Origin: Actinomycetota bacterium
GTDB lineage: Bacteria > Actinomycetota > Acidimicrobiia > Acidimicrobiales > Microtrichaceae
Length of the DNA: 6,679 nucleotides
NCBI GenBank assembly: GCA_009700815.1
Contig: WLLG01000117.1
Location: 1 to 6,679, forward strand
Reading direction: 5' to 3'
The notes beneath the pieces are model-generated. The model ran no database searches. It saw nothing but the letters and a program-made list of their open reading frames with translations, and had not been told where the DNA came from. The position numbers were made by a program, and so were the translations under genes. The first letter of the stretch is position 1, and every line of letters begins with the position of its first letter. Below are positions 4,917 to 6,679 of the stretch, piece after piece.

Positions 4917-6679
4917 GCCTTGCGAACACCCCCGATGTTGTGATCATTCTGACCGATGAGGAACGCGCAATCCCTCCCTACGAGTCAGAGCAAGTCAAGC
5001 AATGGCGGCGAAACACACTCACTGGCCGCGAATGGTTTGACGACAATGGTGTGAGCTTTGATCGCCACTACACCGGTTCGCTGGCATGCGTGCCGAGCAG
5101 GCCGACGCTTTTTACTGGGCAGTACCCAGATGTGCATGGAGTCACGCAAACGGATGGCCTGGCAAAGCTGGCTGGTGATTCAAGAATGCGCTGGTTGAAA
5201 CCGGGCGAGGTTCCTACATTGGGTCATTGGTTCCGCGCCGCCGGCTACGACACTCACTACGACGGTAAGTGGCACATCTCCCACGAGGACCTCATGGATC
5301 CTCTTACGGGCAAAGCTGTAGCCACGAACACCAAAGAGGGTGAGATTCTTCCTGCAGCGGTGCGTGCGTACGTAGATGCTGACCAGCTTGACAAGTTTGG
5401 GTTCTCTGGTTGGGTTGGCCCCGAACCACATGGTGCAGACCACGCGAATTGTGGTTTGGTTCGTGACCCTCTGATTGCTGAGCGGGTGGTTGCCTGGCTA
5501 GAGAATCGCTATCAGCGCCGTCGGGCAGGAGACCTTGATGCATTGCGGCCCTTCTTGTTAGTAGCGAGCTTTGTCAACCCTCACGACATTGTGTTGTTTC
5601 CAGCATGGGTGCGGTCCTCGCCACTGAGCGAGTCCCCAATGGACCCACCACATATCCCCGAAGCCCCAACTGCTGCAGAAGATTTGCAGTCCAAACCGGC
5701 GGCGCAGATTGCGTATCGCGAGGCCTACTACTCGGCATACGGCCCACCGGCTGCAGTGGAACGGATCTATAGGAGTAATGCACAGCAGTACCGCGACCTG
5801 TATTACCGCCTGCACGCTGAGGGTGATGGGCCGATTGACCGTGTTCGCAAGGCCGTGACAGAGAACGGGTCAGAAAACGCTGTGCTTGTGCGCAGCTCTG
5901 ATCATGGTGAGCTCCTTGGGGCTCACGGCGGTCTTCATCAGAAGTGGTTCAATCTGTACGACGAGGGAACGCGGGTTCCCTTCACGATTGTTCGAACGGG
6001 TGCAGAGGCAACGAGTGCAGCCAGAATTTCTCACACGCCAACTTCGCATGTGGACCTGATTCCAACCTTGCTTGCGGCAGCGGGAATTAACCAAGCAAAG
6101 ATCTCTGCTGAACTCGCTCTGAGCTTTACTGAAGTTCACCCGCTGCCAGGACGAGATCTGACGCCGTTGCTCAGCAGCGGCACAGATTCGGCCAGCACAG
6201 ATTCGGCCAGCACAGGATCAGCGCCTTCACATGCGGTCTATCTCATGACTCGAGACAATGTGCTCGAAGGAGACAGCAGCGCCTCTGGATTTGCGCGCAG
6301 GTTTGGGATTGAAGAGTCTGCCCGGGGCCCGCTAGCTATTTCAGTGCCTGCCTATGTGGGAGCAAACTTTGAGGGCATCGTGACGACGGTGACTGAGCAG
6401 GAGTGCAGCGGCGGTGCCGGGCAGATTTGGAAACTGGTCCGCTCCTTCGATGACCCGACCACGTGGACGACTCCCGGGGTGAGGCAACTCTCGGCAAGCG
6501 GTCCCGGCGGGCCTACCTATCGAACCGATCCACTTGCCGATCAGTGGGAGTTGTACAACCTTGAGGCTGACCCGATTGAGGCACTGAACCGATGGGGCGA
6601 TGCAGATCTAGCACTCCTTCGGGAACATCTCTGTGCCCGACTAAATGAGGAGCGGGCTCGCTGTGTCCCTGAGCGGAAC
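4913..6679 (+). CDS. Sulfatase of the formylglycine-dependent type (3' end cut by the window)
   Basis: Reading from ATG 4913 gives 589 residues with no stop before the window edge. The protein belongs to the alkaline-phosphatase superfamily of sulfatases, which hydrolyse sulfate esters with a formylglycine made from cysteine. Visible features are VVIILTDEER at 9-18 (first metal ligand D15; Glu instead of the more usual second Asp), the C-x-P-S-R signature CVPSR with nucleophile Cys59, GKWH at 118-121 (K119, H121), NPHD at 222-225, and SDHGELLGAHGG at 329-340 followed by K344. The segment DQWELYNLEADPIEALN near the right edge is typical of the last part of these enzymes, so little is probably missing. 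No signal peptide is seen, suggesting a cytoplasmic enzyme. Residues 424-438 are an extra TDSAS repeat insert. A maturase (FGE or anSME) is needed but is not here. ATGA overlap with the SRPBCC gene and GAAAGGAA at 4895-4902 support the start. The sulfate ester substrate cannot be read from the sequence. Confidence 0.93.
   Translation, partial: MSLANTPDVVIILTDEERAIPPYESEQVKQWRRNTLTGREWFDDNGVSFDRHYTGSLACVPSRPTLFTGQYPDVHGVTQTDGLAKLAGDSRMRWLKPGEVPTLGHWFRAAGYDTHYDGKWHISHEDLMDPLTGKAVATNTKEGEILPAAVRAYVDADQLDKFGFSGWVGPEPHGADHANCGLVRDPLIAERVVAWLENRYQRRRAGDLDALRPFLLVASFVNPHDIVLFPAWVRSSPLSESPMDPPHIPEAPTAAEDLQSKPAAQIAYREAYYSAYGPPAAVERIYRSNAQQYRDLYYRLHAEGDGPIDRVRKAVTENGSENAVLVRSSDHGELLGAHGGLHQKWFNLYDEGTRVPFTIVRTGAEATSAARISHTPTSHVDLIPTLLAAAGINQAKISAELALSFTEVHPLPGRDLTPLLSSGTDSASTDSASTGSAPSHAVYLMTRDNVLEGDSSASGFARRFGIEESARGPLAISVPAYVGANFEGIVTTVTEQECSGGAGQIWKLVRSFDDPTTWTTPGVRQLSASGPGGPTYRTDPLADQWELYNLEADPIEALNRWGDADLALLREHLCARLNEERARCVPERN
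6181..6215. repeat. 15-bp tandem repeat inside the sulfatase gene
   Basis: CACAGATTCGGCCAG occurs twice in exact tandem at 6181-6195 and 6196-6210, followed by a 5-nt partial copy. It encodes TDSAS-TDSAS-TGSAP in frame, a flexible surface insert between the catalytic core and the C-terminal subdomain. Confidence 0.9.

Overview
The window looks like a chromosomal segment from an actinobacterium (Actinomycetota). The evidence is moderate-to-high GC, GTG starts, Ala/Pro/Ser/Thr-rich single-pass exported proteins next to an ApbE-type flavin transferase, and a cytochrome P450 of the CYP125/CYP124/CYP142 kind. Acidimicrobiia or a related aquatic lineage is a guess from protein style only; no taxonomic marker is present apart from one tRNA.

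Layout. (1) At 16-103 lies a complete tRNA-Leu(UAA) on the plus strand with an encoded CCA end. (2) At 124-2406, on the minus strand, is a tight three-gene operon. In transcription order it holds a 210-aa exported Pro/Ser-rich protein, a 228-aa membrane-anchored Thr/Ala/Pro-rich protein, and an ApbE-like FAD:protein FMN transferase. The genes overlap by 11 and 10 nt, and the first junction lies inside a 9-bp tandem repeat. (3) At 2407-2604 is a divergent, non-coding control region of about 200 bp. (4) At 2605-4369, on the plus strand, are an SRPBCC-fold protein and a cytochrome P450 overlapping by 20 nt. (5) At 4370-4457 is a short gap holding an 8-bp inverted repeat. (6) At 4458-6679, on the plus strand, are a second SRPBCC-fold protein and a formylglycine-type sulfatase, joined by an ATGA overlap. 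The sulfatase runs off the right edge.

How the genes may work together. The minus-strand operon reads as an extracytoplasmic flavin/redox cassette: ApbE moves FMN onto a protein, and the two secreted proteins are candidate partners or accessory factors. No convincing flavinylated target is visible in the window. The plus-strand genes form two successive SRPBCC-plus-enzyme pairs, one oxidative (P450) and one hydrolytic (sulfatase). This suggests processing of a hydrophobic, possibly sulfated, terpenoid or steroid-like compound. The substrate is inference only. No mobile element, CRISPR array or phage gene was seen, and no stretch over 300 bases lacks a gene.
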